From Sulfurimicrobium sp964384915 (GTDB lineage Bacteria > Pseudomonadota > Gammaproteobacteria > Burkholderiales > Sulfuricellaceae): DNA of 64,000 bases. The position numbers and the translations under genes are program-made. Position 1 is the first letter of the stretch. Each line of letters opens with the position of its first letter. Under the pieces are notes generated by a model. That model was given only the letters and a program-made list of their open reading frames with translations, searched no databases and was not told the DNA's origin. The stretch lies in contig CAYLMA010000003.1 in NCBI GenBank assembly GCA_964384915.1, positions 62,001 through 126,000 on the forward strand, in the 5' to 3' direction. Positions 1-11,500 of this stretch are shown here, piece after piece.

Positions 1-590
1 TAGCGCCCCTGGCGAAAAATGGCCACCAGAAAGTCGCTTTCTTGAGGGCTGGGGCTTTCCCCCAGGGGCAGGGCCGGTTTGTCCGGCTGGGCGGCATGGG
101 CCTCGGGGATTTTATTGCCATTGTGCGCGGCGGCCGGTGAAACGGAGGGGTATTCCTTGAAAGTCTGCGGATCGTCCGCATTGGGGCGCTCTGCAACCGG
201 CGCGCCTCCTTCCAATCGTAGCGCCAACGCATCTACGTCATCCCCATGCAAGCCCCGCTGCCTTGCCATCGCCAGCACTTCCCGCGCCGCTTCCAACTGG
301 TCAGCCTGCATCAGGGCGTTGGCATAGCTCAACCAGTATTGTCCGCGTGTCGGGTCGGATTCCAGTGCGGCAAAGAAATAGGGCAGGCTGGCTGCAGGCT
401 GCTTCATCTGCAGCTTCAAAATACCCAAATTGTGGTTTGCTTCCGGATGGCGCGGACGGTCTTGCAGGATGGCCAGGTAGCGTTCTCCAGCTTCTTGCAA
501 CTGGCCTGCCTGGTGCCGGGCGACAGCCTCGTGCAAGGCTGGGTCTATGCTCTGCGGCGCGGGTTGCGGCGGGGGGATGTCCGTGGTCAT
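1..590 (-). CDS. TPR-chassis protein, 5'-partial view (C-terminus off window)
   Basis: Only the first about 196 residues are inside the window. The N-terminus has the same chassis as the next genes downstream of rfb: a short polar leader, a TPR-like pair containing HPEANHNLGIL, then RGQYWLSYANALMQADQLEA and an Ala/Pro-rich linker. The ATG at 590 is chosen because it gives the same short leader (MTTDIPPPQP) as the paralogues. A slightly upstream ATG runs in another frame and stops across this start. The reading frame is open to the window edge, so the catalytic or effector end cannot be seen. By analogy it should carry a different C-terminal enzyme domain. It lies 66 bp beyond the radical-SAM gene on the same strand, so it is probably the distal end of the same operon. 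Confidence 0.75.
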   Translation of the reverse strand, partial: MTTDIPPPQPAPQSIDPALHEAVARHQAGQLQEAGERYLAILQDRPRHPEANHNLGILKLQMKQPAASLPYFFAALESDPTRGQYWLSYANALMQADQLEAAREVLAMARQRGLHGDDVDALALRLEGGAPVAERPNADDPQTFKEYPSVSPAAAHNGNKIPEAHAAQPDKPALPLGESPSPQESDFLVAIFRQGR

Positions 591-656
591 CGGGGTCGGC
601 CTGGTCCGGCTGCTGGGTCATTCATCATCGCAGGTGATGGGCATGCGGCAGCCATC

Positions 657-2786
657 TTATTGAACAGGCAGTGGCTCGGAATACTGCAAGCCATAGTCAT
701 AGCATTTCTTGCAAAAGGGATGCCGGTATTTCAGTTGCTGAATTTCAGCATGGGATTTATCAATGAAATCCACCCCCAGCATGTTCTGTGAATCGTAGGT
801 TCCGCAGCACAGGGCGACACTCCCGTCGTGGTTGATCGCGGTCATGTTGAATCGCATCTCGCAATCAAGGTCTTTATTGATCGTCTTCCGCTTCAAAGCC
901 AGGGCGTCAAGCGGGTGCACTAGCAAGTTGGCCAGCAGTTCGGTTTCGCTCGCGTCGCTCCTCCCCTCAATCAAATCCACCATCTTTTCAAGGGGGGAGT
1001 AAAACGCGGGAATGGAGTGGTAGTCAAACCGCAATGTTCTGCACAAGTGTTCCATGGCGGCGGATTCATGGATGTTGTGGCGATACAAGTGATGGCCGAC
1101 CCAAACCCGGATGGATAGATTGAATTTGTCAATGAGGTCGCGGATAAGCCCCATGTTTCTTTTGACTAGCTCGATGTCCCCTTTGACGTGGGTTTTTGAA
1201 TACACTGCCTGGGTTAGGCCGGAGAGTGATATTTTTATCTCGTCCGGCTCCGCGCGAATGGTTTCCTCAAGATTTCTTTTGATGCTTAAGTTGGTTGAAA
1301 TCATCGCATAGAGGCCATTCTGCTTGAGAATTGCGATCATTTCCGGAAGTTTTGGATGCAACAAGGGTTCGCCCCAGTTGAATAGCCACACTTTGGGGTT
1401 GTCCACCACGCGGTCCTGCTTGATCTTTTCCACGATACGGCGGAACAGGTCTAAATCCATGAATCCCTTGGAGCGAAGCGCGTCTGGAAAATTTCCAACG
1501 GGGCAGGACGGGCAACGCAAATTGCAAGTGCCGGATACATCGATGCTATAAATGAAGGTGCTTGCTTCATGGGGAAAGTAGCGCCGTAACGAGCGGCCAT
1601 TCGCAAAATCGAAAACCTCAGGCGCTAAATAATCAGGCAGTAAACCTTTCTTCCTGAAAATGTCGTTGAGAATGCCTTGCGCCGCTGCGAAATCCGGGTT
1701 GATTTCCAATGCCCGCCGGCAGCTGGCTTCGGCCTCGTCCAGGCGGCCCAGCTCCTTGAGGGTGTTGCCCAGGTTGCTATGTGCGGCCGCGTTATCCGGA
1801 ATGAACTTCAGCGCTTGCCGGTAGCTGGCTTCGGCTTCGTCCAGGCGGCCCGAATCATGAAGGGTGATGCCCAGGTTGTAATGCGCTTCGCCGTAGTTCG
1901 GATTAACCTGCAGCGCCCGCCGGTAACAGGCCTCGGCCTCATCCAGCCGGTTCAGGCCCTTGAGCGCGTTGCCCAGGTTGTTATAGGCTTCGGTGAAATC
2001 CGGCTTGATCTGCAGTGCCTGTCGAATGCAGCTCTCTGCCTCGTTGAATCGGCCAAAATCCTGGAGGATGGCCCCCAGGTTGTTGTGTACATCGGGGTCA
2101 TGTGGCGAAAGCGCAGCCGCTTTTTGCATGGGGGCCAGCGCATCCGCGCTTCGCCCCATCTGCATGAACGCCGCGCCCAATACCTTCCAGCCCAACCCGA
2201 GCAGGGGGAAGCGCGCCGTCATTGCCTGGGCGAGGCTTGCAGCTTCGCTGAACCGGCCCTGGTTAAATTGAGATACCAGTGTATTTATCTCTTGGGCGTC
2301 AGGCTTTTTCCGATTGTCTTGCGGGGTGGCCGGCGCAACGGGTGGCGCTTCGTTGGAGGTTTGGCGGCGTTCCGCATGGGTGTGCTCCGCGACCGGTGCG
2401 CCACCGGCCAGGCGTGCAGCCAAGGCATCCACCTCCTCCCCTTGCAGGCCCCGCTGTTTGATAATGCCCAGCACTTCCCGCGCGGCATCCATCTGCTCAG
2501 CCTGAATCAGGGCGTCGATGTAACTCAGCCAGTATTGCCCACGCGCCGGATCGGCCTCCAGTGCCGCCATGAGGTGGCTCAGGCCGGCTGTGGCCTGCTT
2601 CATCTGCATAGCCAGAATGCCCAGCTTGTGGTTTGCCTCCGGATGCTTGGGCTGGGCCAGAAGAATGGCACGGTAGAGGCGTTCGGCATCCTGCAACTGG
2701 CCAGCCCGGTGGAAAGCGATTGCTTGCCGGAGGGTTTGATCGATGGGCAATGCGGGCGCTTGATGCGGAGGTTCGATGTTGGTCAC
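657..2786 (-). CDS. TPR / radical-SAM / SPASM-like fusion protein (709 aa)
   Basis: Residues 1-150 are the shared chassis, 185-385 hold about five to six TPRs, and about 405-709 form a radical-SAM enzyme. The cluster motif CNLRCPSC (CX3CX2C) near residue 418 binds the [4Fe-4S] that cleaves SAM. A C-terminal cysteine group (CEM..., ALCCG, CKKC) resembles a SPASM or twitch auxiliary-cluster domain. Family knowledge: SPASM enzymes modify peptides or sugars. The substrate here is unknown, and the TPRs probably bind a protein. The start is GTG with GGGA eight bases upstream. It lies 30 bp after the TPR-methyltransferase and is cotranscribed from the sugar operon. Inference: a tailoring enzyme that acts on the same protein target as the neighbouring OGT protein. 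Confidence 0.8.
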   Translation of the reverse strand: MTNIEPPHQAPALPIDQTLRQAIAFHRAGQLQDAERLYRAILLAQPKHPEANHKLGILAMQMKQATAGLSHLMAALEADPARGQYWLSYIDALIQAEQMDAAREVLGIIKQRGLQGEEVDALAARLAGGAPVAEHTHAERRQTSNEAPPVAPATPQDNRKKPDAQEINTLVSQFNQGRFSEAASLAQAMTARFPLLGLGWKVLGAAFMQMGRSADALAPMQKAAALSPHDPDVHNNLGAILQDFGRFNEAESCIRQALQIKPDFTEAYNNLGNALKGLNRLDEAEACYRRALQVNPNYGEAHYNLGITLHDSGRLDEAEASYRQALKFIPDNAAAHSNLGNTLKELGRLDEAEASCRRALEINPDFAAAQGILNDIFRKKGLLPDYLAPEVFDFANGRSLRRYFPHEASTFIYSIDVSGTCNLRCPSCPVGNFPDALRSKGFMDLDLFRRIVEKIKQDRVVDNPKVWLFNWGEPLLHPKLPEMIAILKQNGLYAMISTNLSIKRNLEETIRAEPDEIKISLSGLTQAVYSKTHVKGDIELVKRNMGLIRDLIDKFNLSIRVWVGHHLYRHNIHESAAMEHLCRTLRFDYHSIPAFYSPLEKMVDLIEGRSDASETELLANLLVHPLDALALKRKTINKDLDCEMRFNMTAINHDGSVALCCGTYDSQNMLGVDFIDKSHAEIQQLKYRHPFCKKCYDYGLQYSEPLPVQ

Positions 2787-2816
2787 GATTGTTTCCCTGT
2801 CGGTGTGTCCCTTGGC

Positions 2817-5519
2817 CTAAACAATCTTCTGAATCCAGAATTGGTACATGCCAAAGAAGGTGTCGGGATTTTCATGCTCAAATACCTGCCAGTGGGCAAG
2901 ATTGGTGGCGGGGAGGTCGTCAGGGAAACGCTGCTTATAGGCATGCAGGACATCGCCCTCGATTTCGAACCCGAGAAATACCAGCTTGTTTTCACTGAGA
3001 AACGCTGCAATGTCGGGCAGCACCATGCGGTGTTCCTGCACATGAAAAAGCAAATCGCGGCAGGTGCTGATGCTGAAAAAATCGGGTGAATCCAAAGTGG
3101 TCCCAAAATCCAGGCTCTTGTCCAAATCCATCAAATCCTGCCGGCATTGCCGAATCTCGTTGGCTGTCGCGCCATATCCCCGATCGGCGATAAAGGCTCG
3201 TATCCGTACGATATTCCGCCGCGCAAGCTCGCTATAAAACCCGAGCTTCATGAAGCCGCCGGGGCGAAGCAAAGACAAAAGCACGCGCCATCCGGTCCAT
3301 GGGTCGGCCAGATGATGGAGTACTCCGCTAGACTCGATTACGTCGAAGCTGCGGCCAAGCGAACCCAGCTTAAGCAGGTCCGCCTGGGCGTACTCAATCG
3401 AGGCCAGGCCCAATTCGCGCGTCTTCCGCTTGGCATAACCCAGACTGCTGATGCTCAGATCGACGGCGAGCACCTGCGCTCCCAGGGTTCGTTGCGCCGT
3501 TCCAATGGGATGCTGGCCAGTGCCGCACCCGGCGATCAGGATATCCGTGCCGCCGTTTTCGTATTGGCGCTTGAAGGGGGCTAGAGGAAACTTCTGGCTC
3601 AAGTATTTGACGATGCTTTTTGCTTCACCGGCAGGCGCAGGCTTGATCCAGCGCGGGTAGGGGTTTTCTTCATACTGGTTCTGGACCCGCAGTGACACCT
3701 CATCCTCGATGCTGGTCAGGCTGGGAATGGTGGCGCGTAATTGCAGCTCTTCAGCCGGTTCGCGCACCTGCTGGACCAGAACGGCCGTCACTGACTCGGG
3801 CCAGGCCCGGTCCGGAAACCGGGAGGCAAGGGGGAGGGCGTGAAGCGGGAAGTAGGCCGCTACCGCTACTGGCCAAAGGGCGGGAACCTGGGTTTGGGTT
3901 TTCAGCGCCTCAGCCAGTGAGTCCCGCAAAGCGCTGGCTTGATTGATTTCGTCATCGCTGTAGGAAAACACGTATTCATTGATGAAACACTGGCGTGCCA
4001 AAGCGCTGTAGAAACCCAAGGCTGAAACGGCTTCACCGTTCAATGCCGTCATGCCGGTGGCCGCTTCAAGCATGGCACGACGTGCCATGGTCAGGAAACG
4101 CTCCATCTCGATGTCGCAAATCGGCGCCGAGTCGAGCAGAGCACACAGCAAGTTATCGGCTGCAAGCGTGGCGAGGCCGTTTGAACCGAACAATTCATGC
4201 GCTGACAGCCGCCGGGGCCAGGCGTTGACTGCCCGCGCCAGGCACGCGCCGATCTCCGGGTTGAGTTTGACCAGATCGGAGCTAACCCGTGTTAGTTCGC
4301 TTGGCCTGCACCAGGGCTCAGTCAAGGCGCGAATCAGGGCTGCTCGAATCTCGCTGTCGTCGTGCGTGAAAAGCAGGCGTTTGACGCAGCCAACAAAAAT
4401 GCTTTTGGCTTCATCCGTTTCCTTGACCCGCAGGGATTGTTTGACGATGTTCAAAGCCAGTGTCGATTTGCCTTGCGCATTGAGAAGCAAGGCGCGGTTG
4501 TTAAGCGCTTCGACGTAATCGGGCCTGAGCTCCAGAGCGCGCTGGTAGCAGGCCTCCGCCTCGTCTTGCCGGCCTTGTTCCTGAAGGTTGGCGCCGAGAT
4601 TGTTGTGCGCTTTGGCGTAAGAAGGGTCGATCTGTAGCGCACGCCGGTAGCTAGCCTCGGCATCGTCCAGGCGGCCCATGTCCTGCAGGGTGGCGCCCAG
4701 ATTGCTATGCGCTTGAGCGTAATGGGGATTGATCTTTATCGCTTTTCGATAACCGGCCTCGGCTTCGTCCAGGCGGCCCAGGTCATTGAGGATGATGCCC
4801 AGGTTGTTGTGCATCTCTGCATCGCCCGGCGACAATGCGGCCGCTTTTTGCATGGGCGCCAGGGCATCAGCGCTCCGCCCCGCCTGCTTGAACAATACCC
4901 CCAGCATTTTCCAGCCAATCCAGTTCTGAGGGAATCTCAGCGTCATCGCCTGGGCGAGAGTGGCTGCTTCTGTGTGTCGCCCCTCATTGAATAGAGCGAG
5001 CAGATCGTTGATTTCCTGAGAGCTGGGATCTTTTTTCCGGGAAGAGGCGGACGGCTTTTTGGTTTTGTTTTTACTGCTTGGCGAGGCTGCCGGCAAAGCG
5101 CGCGGCGATTCCGAACCGGCGTGCAGCGCGGCCGGAGCCGCACTGCCCAAGCGCAATGCCAAGGCTTCAACCTCACTTCCCTGCAAGCCCTGTCGCCGGG
5201 CAATCGCAAGAACTTCGCGCGCATTTTCCAGTTGCTCAGCCTGAATCAAAGCGTCGATGTAGCTCAACCAGTATTGCCCGCGCGCCGGGTCGGCCTCAAG
5301 CGCCGCCAGGAAAAAGGGTAGGCCGGCTGCAGGCTGGTTCATTTGCGCCATCAGAATCCCCTGGTTGTGGTTCGCCTCTGGGTGACTCGGCTGGGCTTGC
5401 AGGATGCCTAGATACAGTGCCTCGGCTTCCTGTAGCCGGCCTGCCTGGTGGTGTTCGATGGCTTGCTGGAGCGTTGCCAGCGTCCCGTTATGCGTGCTTG
5501 AGTTCGTGTCCTGGCTCAT
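2817..5519 (-). CDS. TPR / SAM-dependent methyltransferase fusion protein (900 aa)
   Basis: The chassis (about residues 1-150) is followed by about five TPRs (up to about residue 370). Next comes a mostly helical region of unknown role and a class I methyltransferase domain from about residue 640. The SAM-binding motif reads ILIAGCGTGQHP, and later motifs include ESSGVLHHLADPW and LLRPGGFMKLGF. I choose the ATG at 5519 because it overlaps the stop of the giant upstream gene as ATGA, with AAAGGA 11 bases upstream. An in-frame ATG at 5543 would overlap more deeply. The acceptor could be a sugar, a peptide or a modified side chain. The context (rfb genes, OGT domains) favours modification of a glycan or a glycosylated protein. 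Confidence 0.8.
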   Translation of the reverse strand: MSQDTNSSTHNGTLATLQQAIEHHQAGRLQEAEALYLGILQAQPSHPEANHNQGILMAQMNQPAAGLPFFLAALEADPARGQYWLSYIDALIQAEQLENAREVLAIARRQGLQGSEVEALALRLGSAAPAALHAGSESPRALPAASPSSKNKTKKPSASSRKKDPSSQEINDLLALFNEGRHTEAATLAQAMTLRFPQNWIGWKMLGVLFKQAGRSADALAPMQKAAALSPGDAEMHNNLGIILNDLGRLDEAEAGYRKAIKINPHYAQAHSNLGATLQDMGRLDDAEASYRRALQIDPSYAKAHNNLGANLQEQGRQDEAEACYQRALELRPDYVEALNNRALLLNAQGKSTLALNIVKQSLRVKETDEAKSIFVGCVKRLLFTHDDSEIRAALIRALTEPWCRPSELTRVSSDLVKLNPEIGACLARAVNAWPRRLSAHELFGSNGLATLAADNLLCALLDSAPICDIEMERFLTMARRAMLEAATGMTALNGEAVSALGFYSALARQCFINEYVFSYSDDEINQASALRDSLAEALKTQTQVPALWPVAVAAYFPLHALPLASRFPDRAWPESVTAVLVQQVREPAEELQLRATIPSLTSIEDEVSLRVQNQYEENPYPRWIKPAPAGEAKSIVKYLSQKFPLAPFKRQYENGGTDILIAGCGTGQHPIGTAQRTLGAQVLAVDLSISSLGYAKRKTRELGLASIEYAQADLLKLGSLGRSFDVIESSGVLHHLADPWTGWRVLLSLLRPGGFMKLGFYSELARRNIVRIRAFIADRGYGATANEIRQCRQDLMDLDKSLDFGTTLDSPDFFSISTCRDLLFHVQEHRMVLPDIAAFLSENKLVFLGFEIEGDVLHAYKQRFPDDLPATNLAHWQVFEHENPDTFFGMYQFWIQKIV

Positions 5520-8500
5520 TTCCAAGCTTGTCCTTTTACCCATTTTTCGAACATTTCCCGATAGGCTGACTCCACGCCGCGGGCAAAGCCGGGCCCGTCC
5601 ATGAGCGGGGAGTCCTGCATCCGCTGGCGCATGCCGGCACGAAGCTGCGCGATGGCCTGCGGGTTCCTGGCGAAAGCGCCTGCCTTGGCGATGTATTCTT
5701 CCTGATTTTCAGCGACCCACTCCGGCAGGCCCAGGTTGATCATCAGGCTGGTGCCGATGCGTCCCACCGGAGGGCGGCTGGCCAGGGTCAATGCCGGCAC
5801 CCCCATCCACAGCGCGTCAAACAGCATGGTTCCCCCGCTGTGCGGAAAGCTGTCCAGCAGGATGTCTATATCGTTCAGCCCGGCAAAGATGTTGGCGCTT
5901 TGGCGCATGACCACCCGGTCGGGGTCCATTCCGTGCCGGGCCATGAATTGCCGGTAATGGGCCTGGGTGAGCGGGTCGGCAAAGGCACGAAAGTCGAGGA
6001 TCAGTTTCGCCGTGGGGTTTTGCCTGAGGATTTCCCCCCACGCCCGGAAGGTATGGTGGTTCAGGCGCTCGGTGCGGCCCGAATAGCCGAAGGTGATATA
6101 GCCGTTCTTCAGGCAGGGGGCCGGCGCCATCTCTGCCGTTTCCTCGGGAGGGCGGTAGGCCACGAAGGAGTGCGGCAGCCGCACGATGGTTTCTCGCGTC
6201 AAGGTGCCTTCGGGCGCCATGTAGGGATCGATCAGTGCGTAGTCGATCATCTTCAGTCCGGTGGTCCAGGCCGCCCCCAGCCAGGTGACCTGGATCGGCG
6301 CCGGTTTCCGGGTGAAGACGCCGAGGCGGTCGTCGCGCATGTGGCTGCAGCCATCGACCAGGATATCGATACCGTCCTCGCGGATCATCCGGGCCGCTGC
6401 GTCATCGTCAAGCCCGCGAATGTCGCGCCAATGGTCGAAAAGCCCCTTGAAGTCCCGGGTGACGTCATCTTCGCTGCGGACATTGGAGTAGGCATACAAC
6501 TCGACGGCGGCATGGTCATGGTTGGCGAATAGCGGCCAAAAATAGAAGCGGGAGGTGTGGCGGCGGAAATCGGGAGAAACGTAGCCCACCCGCAGGCGGC
6601 GGACCAGGGTCCGGTCATGAGCGCCGAAGTCCACCGCCGGATCGGGGAAGCGGTCGCCCCAGCGCACGAACTCGGCGTAAATCTCCTCGGCGCTGAGGTC
6701 CGGGTGGTAGGAAAAGGCATAGAGCCGCTGCTCCCAGGCGACGGCAGCATCGGGCTGCAGGCTTAATGCGGCATCGCTCTCCGTGACCACTTGATCGTAG
6801 TCCGAGAGATAGGCCAGCGTGGTGGCCAGATTCTGGTGGGCGGGGGCGTATTCCGGCGCGATTTCCAGCGCCCGCCGGCAACAGGCCTCGGCCTCGGCGA
6901 GCTGGCCCAGTTCATGGAGGGTGCCGGCCAGGTTGCTGTGCGCTTCGGCGAAATCCGGCTTGATCTCCACTGCCCGCCGGTAGCTGGCTACGGCTTCGTC
7001 CAGCCGGCGCTGTTCTTGAAGGAGCGAGCCCAGATTGCTGTGTGCCTCGGCATAATCCGGCTTGATCTGCAACGCCCGCCGGTAGCTGGCTTCGGCCTCG
7101 GTAAGCCGGCCCATCTCTTGCAGGACGGTGCCCAGATTGCTGTGCGCCCTGGCATAATCCGGCTTGGCCTGTAGCGCCCGCCGGTAGCTGGCTTCGGCCT
7201 CGTCCAGGCGGCCCAGCTCCTTGATGACTACCCCCAGGTTGCTGTGTGCCTCAGCGAAATCCGGCTTGATCTGCAGCGCCCGCCGGTAGCTGTCTTCGGC
7301 TGCTTTCAGTTGGCCCATATCCTTGAATGTATTGCCTAAATTGTAATGCGCCTCAGCAGAATCCGGGCTAATCTGCAGCGCCCGCCTGCAACTGGCCATG
7401 GCTTCATCTGTCTGGCCCATCTCCTTGAGGATTTTGCCCAGGTTGTGATGCGCATCGGCGAAATCCGGCTTGATCTCGACCGCTCGCCGGTAACTGGCAA
7501 CGGCCTCGTCCAGCCGGCCAGAGTCATGAAGGGTGTTCCCCAGGTTGTTAAGCGTTGCCGCATTATTCGGGCTTATCTGTAGTGACCGCAGCAGGCTGGC
7601 TTCGGCTTCAGCAAGCCGGCCCAGCTCATGCAGGGTAACCCCCAGGTTGCTGTGTGCTTCGGCATGCTCCGGCTTGATCTGCAGCCCCCGCCGCAGGCTG
7701 GCTTCAGCCTCATCCAGGCGGCCCAGCTCATGGAGGGTGACGCCCAGGTTGATATGCGCATCAGCGTAATCCGGATTGATCTCTAGCGCGTGGAGGTAGG
7801 TCGCTTCGGCCTCATCCAGGCGGCCCAGCTCCTGGAGAGTGACCCCCAGGTTGTAGTGGGCCTCGACATCTCCCGGCGATAGCGCGGCCGCTTTTTGCAT
7901 GGGCTCCAGCGCATCCGCACTTCGCCCCATCTGCTTGTACATCGCGCCCAATGCCTTCCACCCAAACTCGTGCAGCGGGAAACGGTCCGTCATTGCCAGG
8001 GCGAGCGTTGCCGCTTCCGTGTAGCGTCCCTCATTGAACAGGGTGATCAGCGCGTCAATTTCTTGCGCGCCGGGTTTGCGTTGCATTTCCTGGGGTGCGG
8101 CCGGTACAGCGGAAATCGCCTCTTTGGCGGCTTGCGGTTTTTCCGCATGGGCTGGCTGCATGGGCTGTGCGGCACCTTCCATGCGTAGTTCCAACGCGCT
8201 AACTTCGTCCCCCTGCAAGCCCTGCTGACGGGCAAGCGCCAGCATCTGACGCGCGTCTTCCGCCTGTTCAGCCTGCAACAGGGCGTCGATGTAACTCAGC
8301 CAGTATTGCCGGCATGTCGGGTCGGCCTCCAATGCCGCCAGGAAATGGGGAAGGCCGGCTGCCGGCAGTTTCATTTGTACCGCCAGCACGCCCAGGTTGT
8401 GGTTGGCTTCGGGATGATCCGGATGCGCTTCGAGGATTTCCCGGTAGCGCGCCTCGGCTTCCTGAAGCCGGCCCTCCTGGTGGTGTGCAATGGCCTGTTG

Positions 8501-11500
8501 AAGCATCTGTTCCACCGTCGGCGTCCCGGCACTCATGCGGGTATTCGTTTCCTGATTCATTTCTGCGTTCATCTGTTCGACCCACTTTGCAAACATTTCC
8601 CGATAGGCTGACTCCACGCCGCGGGCAAAGCCGGGCCCGTCCATGAGCGGGGAGTCCTGCATCCGCTGGCGCATGCCGGCACGAAGCTGCGCGATGGCCT
8701 GCGGGTTCCTGGCGAAAGCGCCTGCCTTGGCGATGTATTCTTCCTGATTTTCAGCGACCCACTCCGGCAGGCCCAGGTTGATCATCAGGCTGGTGCCGAT
8801 GCGTCCCACCGGAGGGCGGCTGGCCAGGGTCAATGCCGGCACCCCCATCCACAGCGCGTCAAACAGCATGGTTCCCCCGCTGTGCGGAAAGCTGTCCAGC
8901 AGGATGTCTATATCGTTCAGCCCGGCAAAGATGTTGGCGCTTTGGCGCATGACCACCCGGTCGGGGTCCATTCCGTGCCGGGCCATGAATTGCCGGTAAT
9001 GGGCCTGGGTGAGCGGGTCGGCAAAGGCACGAAAGTCGAGGATCAGTTTCGCCGTGGGGTTTTGCCTGAGGATTTCCCCCCACGCCCGGAAGGTATGGTG
9101 GTTCAGGCGCTCGGTGCGGCCCGAATAGCCGAAGGTGATATAGCCGTTCTTCAGGCAGGGGGCCGGCGCCATCTCTGCCGTTTCCTCGGGAGGGCGGTAG
9201 GCCACGAAGGAGTGCGGCAGCCGCACGATGGTTTCTCGCGTCAAGGTGCCTTCGGGCGCCATGTAGGGATCGATCAGTGCGTAGTCGATCATCTTCAGTC
9301 CGGTGGTCCAGGCCGCCCCCAGCCAGGTGACCTGGATCGGCGCCGGTTTCCGGGTGAAGACGCCGAGGCGGTCGTCGCGCATGTGGCTGCAGCCATCGAC
9401 CAGGATATCGATACCGTCCTCGCGGATCATCCGGGCCGCTGCGTCATCGTCAAGCCCGCGAATGTCGCGCCAATGGTCGAAAAGCCCCTTGAAGTCCCGG
9501 GTGACGTCATCTTCGCTGCGGACATTGGAGTAGGCATACAACTCGACGGCGGCATGGTCATGGTTGGCGAATAGCGGCCAAAAATAGAAGCGGGAGGTGT
9601 GGCGGCGGAAATCGGGAGAAACGTAGCCCACCCGCAGGCGGCGGACCAGGGTCCGGTCATGAGCGCCGAAGTCCACCGCCGGATCGGGGAAGCGGTCGCC
9701 CCAGCGCACGAACTCGGCGTAAATCTCCTCGGCGCTGAGGTCCGGGTGGTAGGAAAAGGCATAGAGCCGCTGCTCCCAGGCGACGGCAGCATCGGGCTGC
9801 AGGCTTAATGCGGCATCGCTCTCCGTGACCACTTGATCGTAGTCCGAGAGATAGGCCAGCGTGGTGGCCAGATTCTGGTGGGCGGGGGCGTATTCCGGCG
9901 CGATTTCCAGCGCCCGCCGGCAACAGGCCTCGGCCTCGGCGAGCCGGCCTTGGTCATGGAGGGTGCCGGCCAGGTTGCTGAGTGCCTTCGCATAATCCGG
10001 CTTGATCTGCAGCGCCCGCCGGTAACTGGCTTCGGCCTCTTCCAGCCGGTCGAGCCCTTTTAAGCTGTTACCCAGGTTGTTATGCGCCTTGGCGTCATCC
10101 GGCTTGATTGCCAGCACCCGTCGATAGCTGGCTTCGGCCTCGGCCAGGCGCTTCAGGTCTTGAAGGGTGTTGCCGAGGTTGTAATGCGCATCGGCGTAAT
10201 TCGGGTCGAACTGTAGCGCCCGCCGGTAGCCGGCTTCAGCTTCGTCCAGGCGGCCCAGTTCCTTGAGAGCGTTTCCCAGGTTGTAATGCGCCTCGGCATA
10301 ATCCGGCTTGATTTGCAGCGCGCGCCGGTAGCCGGCCTCGGCCTCTTCCAGCCGCTCCAGACCCTGGAGGGCGTTGCCCAGGTTGTAATGCGCCTCGGCA
10401 TAATCCGGGTTGAGCCGCAGTGCCCGCCGGTAACTGGCCTCGGCTTCTTCCAGTCGCTCCTGGTCTTTGAGGGCGTTGCCCAGGTTGCTGTGCGCGTCAG
10501 CGTAATCCGGGGCGATCTGAAGCGCCCGCCGGTAGCTGGCCTCGGCTTCTTCCACGCGGCCCAGTTCCTGGAGGATGGCGCCCAGGTTGCAGTGCGCCTT
10601 GGCGTATTGGGGGTTGCTCTGTAGTGCCCGCCGGTAACTGGCTTCAGCTTCGTCCAGGCGGCCCAGCTCCTGGAGAGCGGCGCCCAGGTTGCAGTGCGCC
10701 TGGGCATAGGCCGGGTTGATTTGCAGCGCCCGCAGGTAGCAGGCCTCGGCCTCGTCCAGGCGGCCCTGGCCGTTGAGAATGATGCCCAGGTTGTTGTGCG
10801 CTTCCGCGTCGTCTGGCGCCAACGCGGCTGCTGTTTGCATGGGAGCCAGCGCTTCCGCATTCCGCCCCGTCTGATTGAACACCACGCCCAGCATTTTCCA
10901 GCCAACCGGGTGTAGCGGGAAGCGCACCGTCATTGCCTGGGCGAGGCTTGCCGCTTCTGCGTGGCGGCCCTCGTTGAATAGGGCAAGCAGTGCATTGATT
11001 TCCTGGGCGCTTGGGGTTTCCCGGCTGTCTTGAGGGGCGGGCGAGGCTGCGGGGATCGCCGCTTGGGCGGCATGCGGAGATTCCATCTCGGTTTGCTCCG
11101 CGACGGGCGCGCCAGCGCTCAAACGCAGTTCCAATGCGTCTACTTCGTCCCCCCGTAACCCCTGCTGCCGGGCCAGCGCCAGGAACTGCCGCGCATCTTC
11201 CGTCTGGCAGGCCTGAATCAGTGCGTCAATGTAGCTCAACCAATATTGCCTACATTCAGGCCTGGCCTCCAGTGCCGCCAGGAAATAGGGCAGGCCGGCA
11301 GCGGGCTGGTTCATCTGGCCCGCCAAGACCCCCATGTTGTGGTTTGCCTCCGGATGATTCGGATTGCTTTGCAAAATGCCCCGGTAGAGTTCTCCTGCTT
11401 CATGAAGCAGGCCTGCCTGATGGCAGGCGATGGCATGCTGGAAAGGCTGATCAAGGGGCAATGTCACCGTTTGCAGCGGGGGATTTGCATTGCTCACGCC

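Noticed and set aside
301..621. Short open frame at the start of the first TPR gene in a different frame
   Set aside because: The alternative frame at 1-590 matches the chassis of the paralogues; this one is unrelated and stops early.
6800..10830. Regular about 100-bp repeats that could suggest CRISPR
   Set aside because: The period is exactly 102 bp, in frame, and encodes TPRs; there are no spacers.
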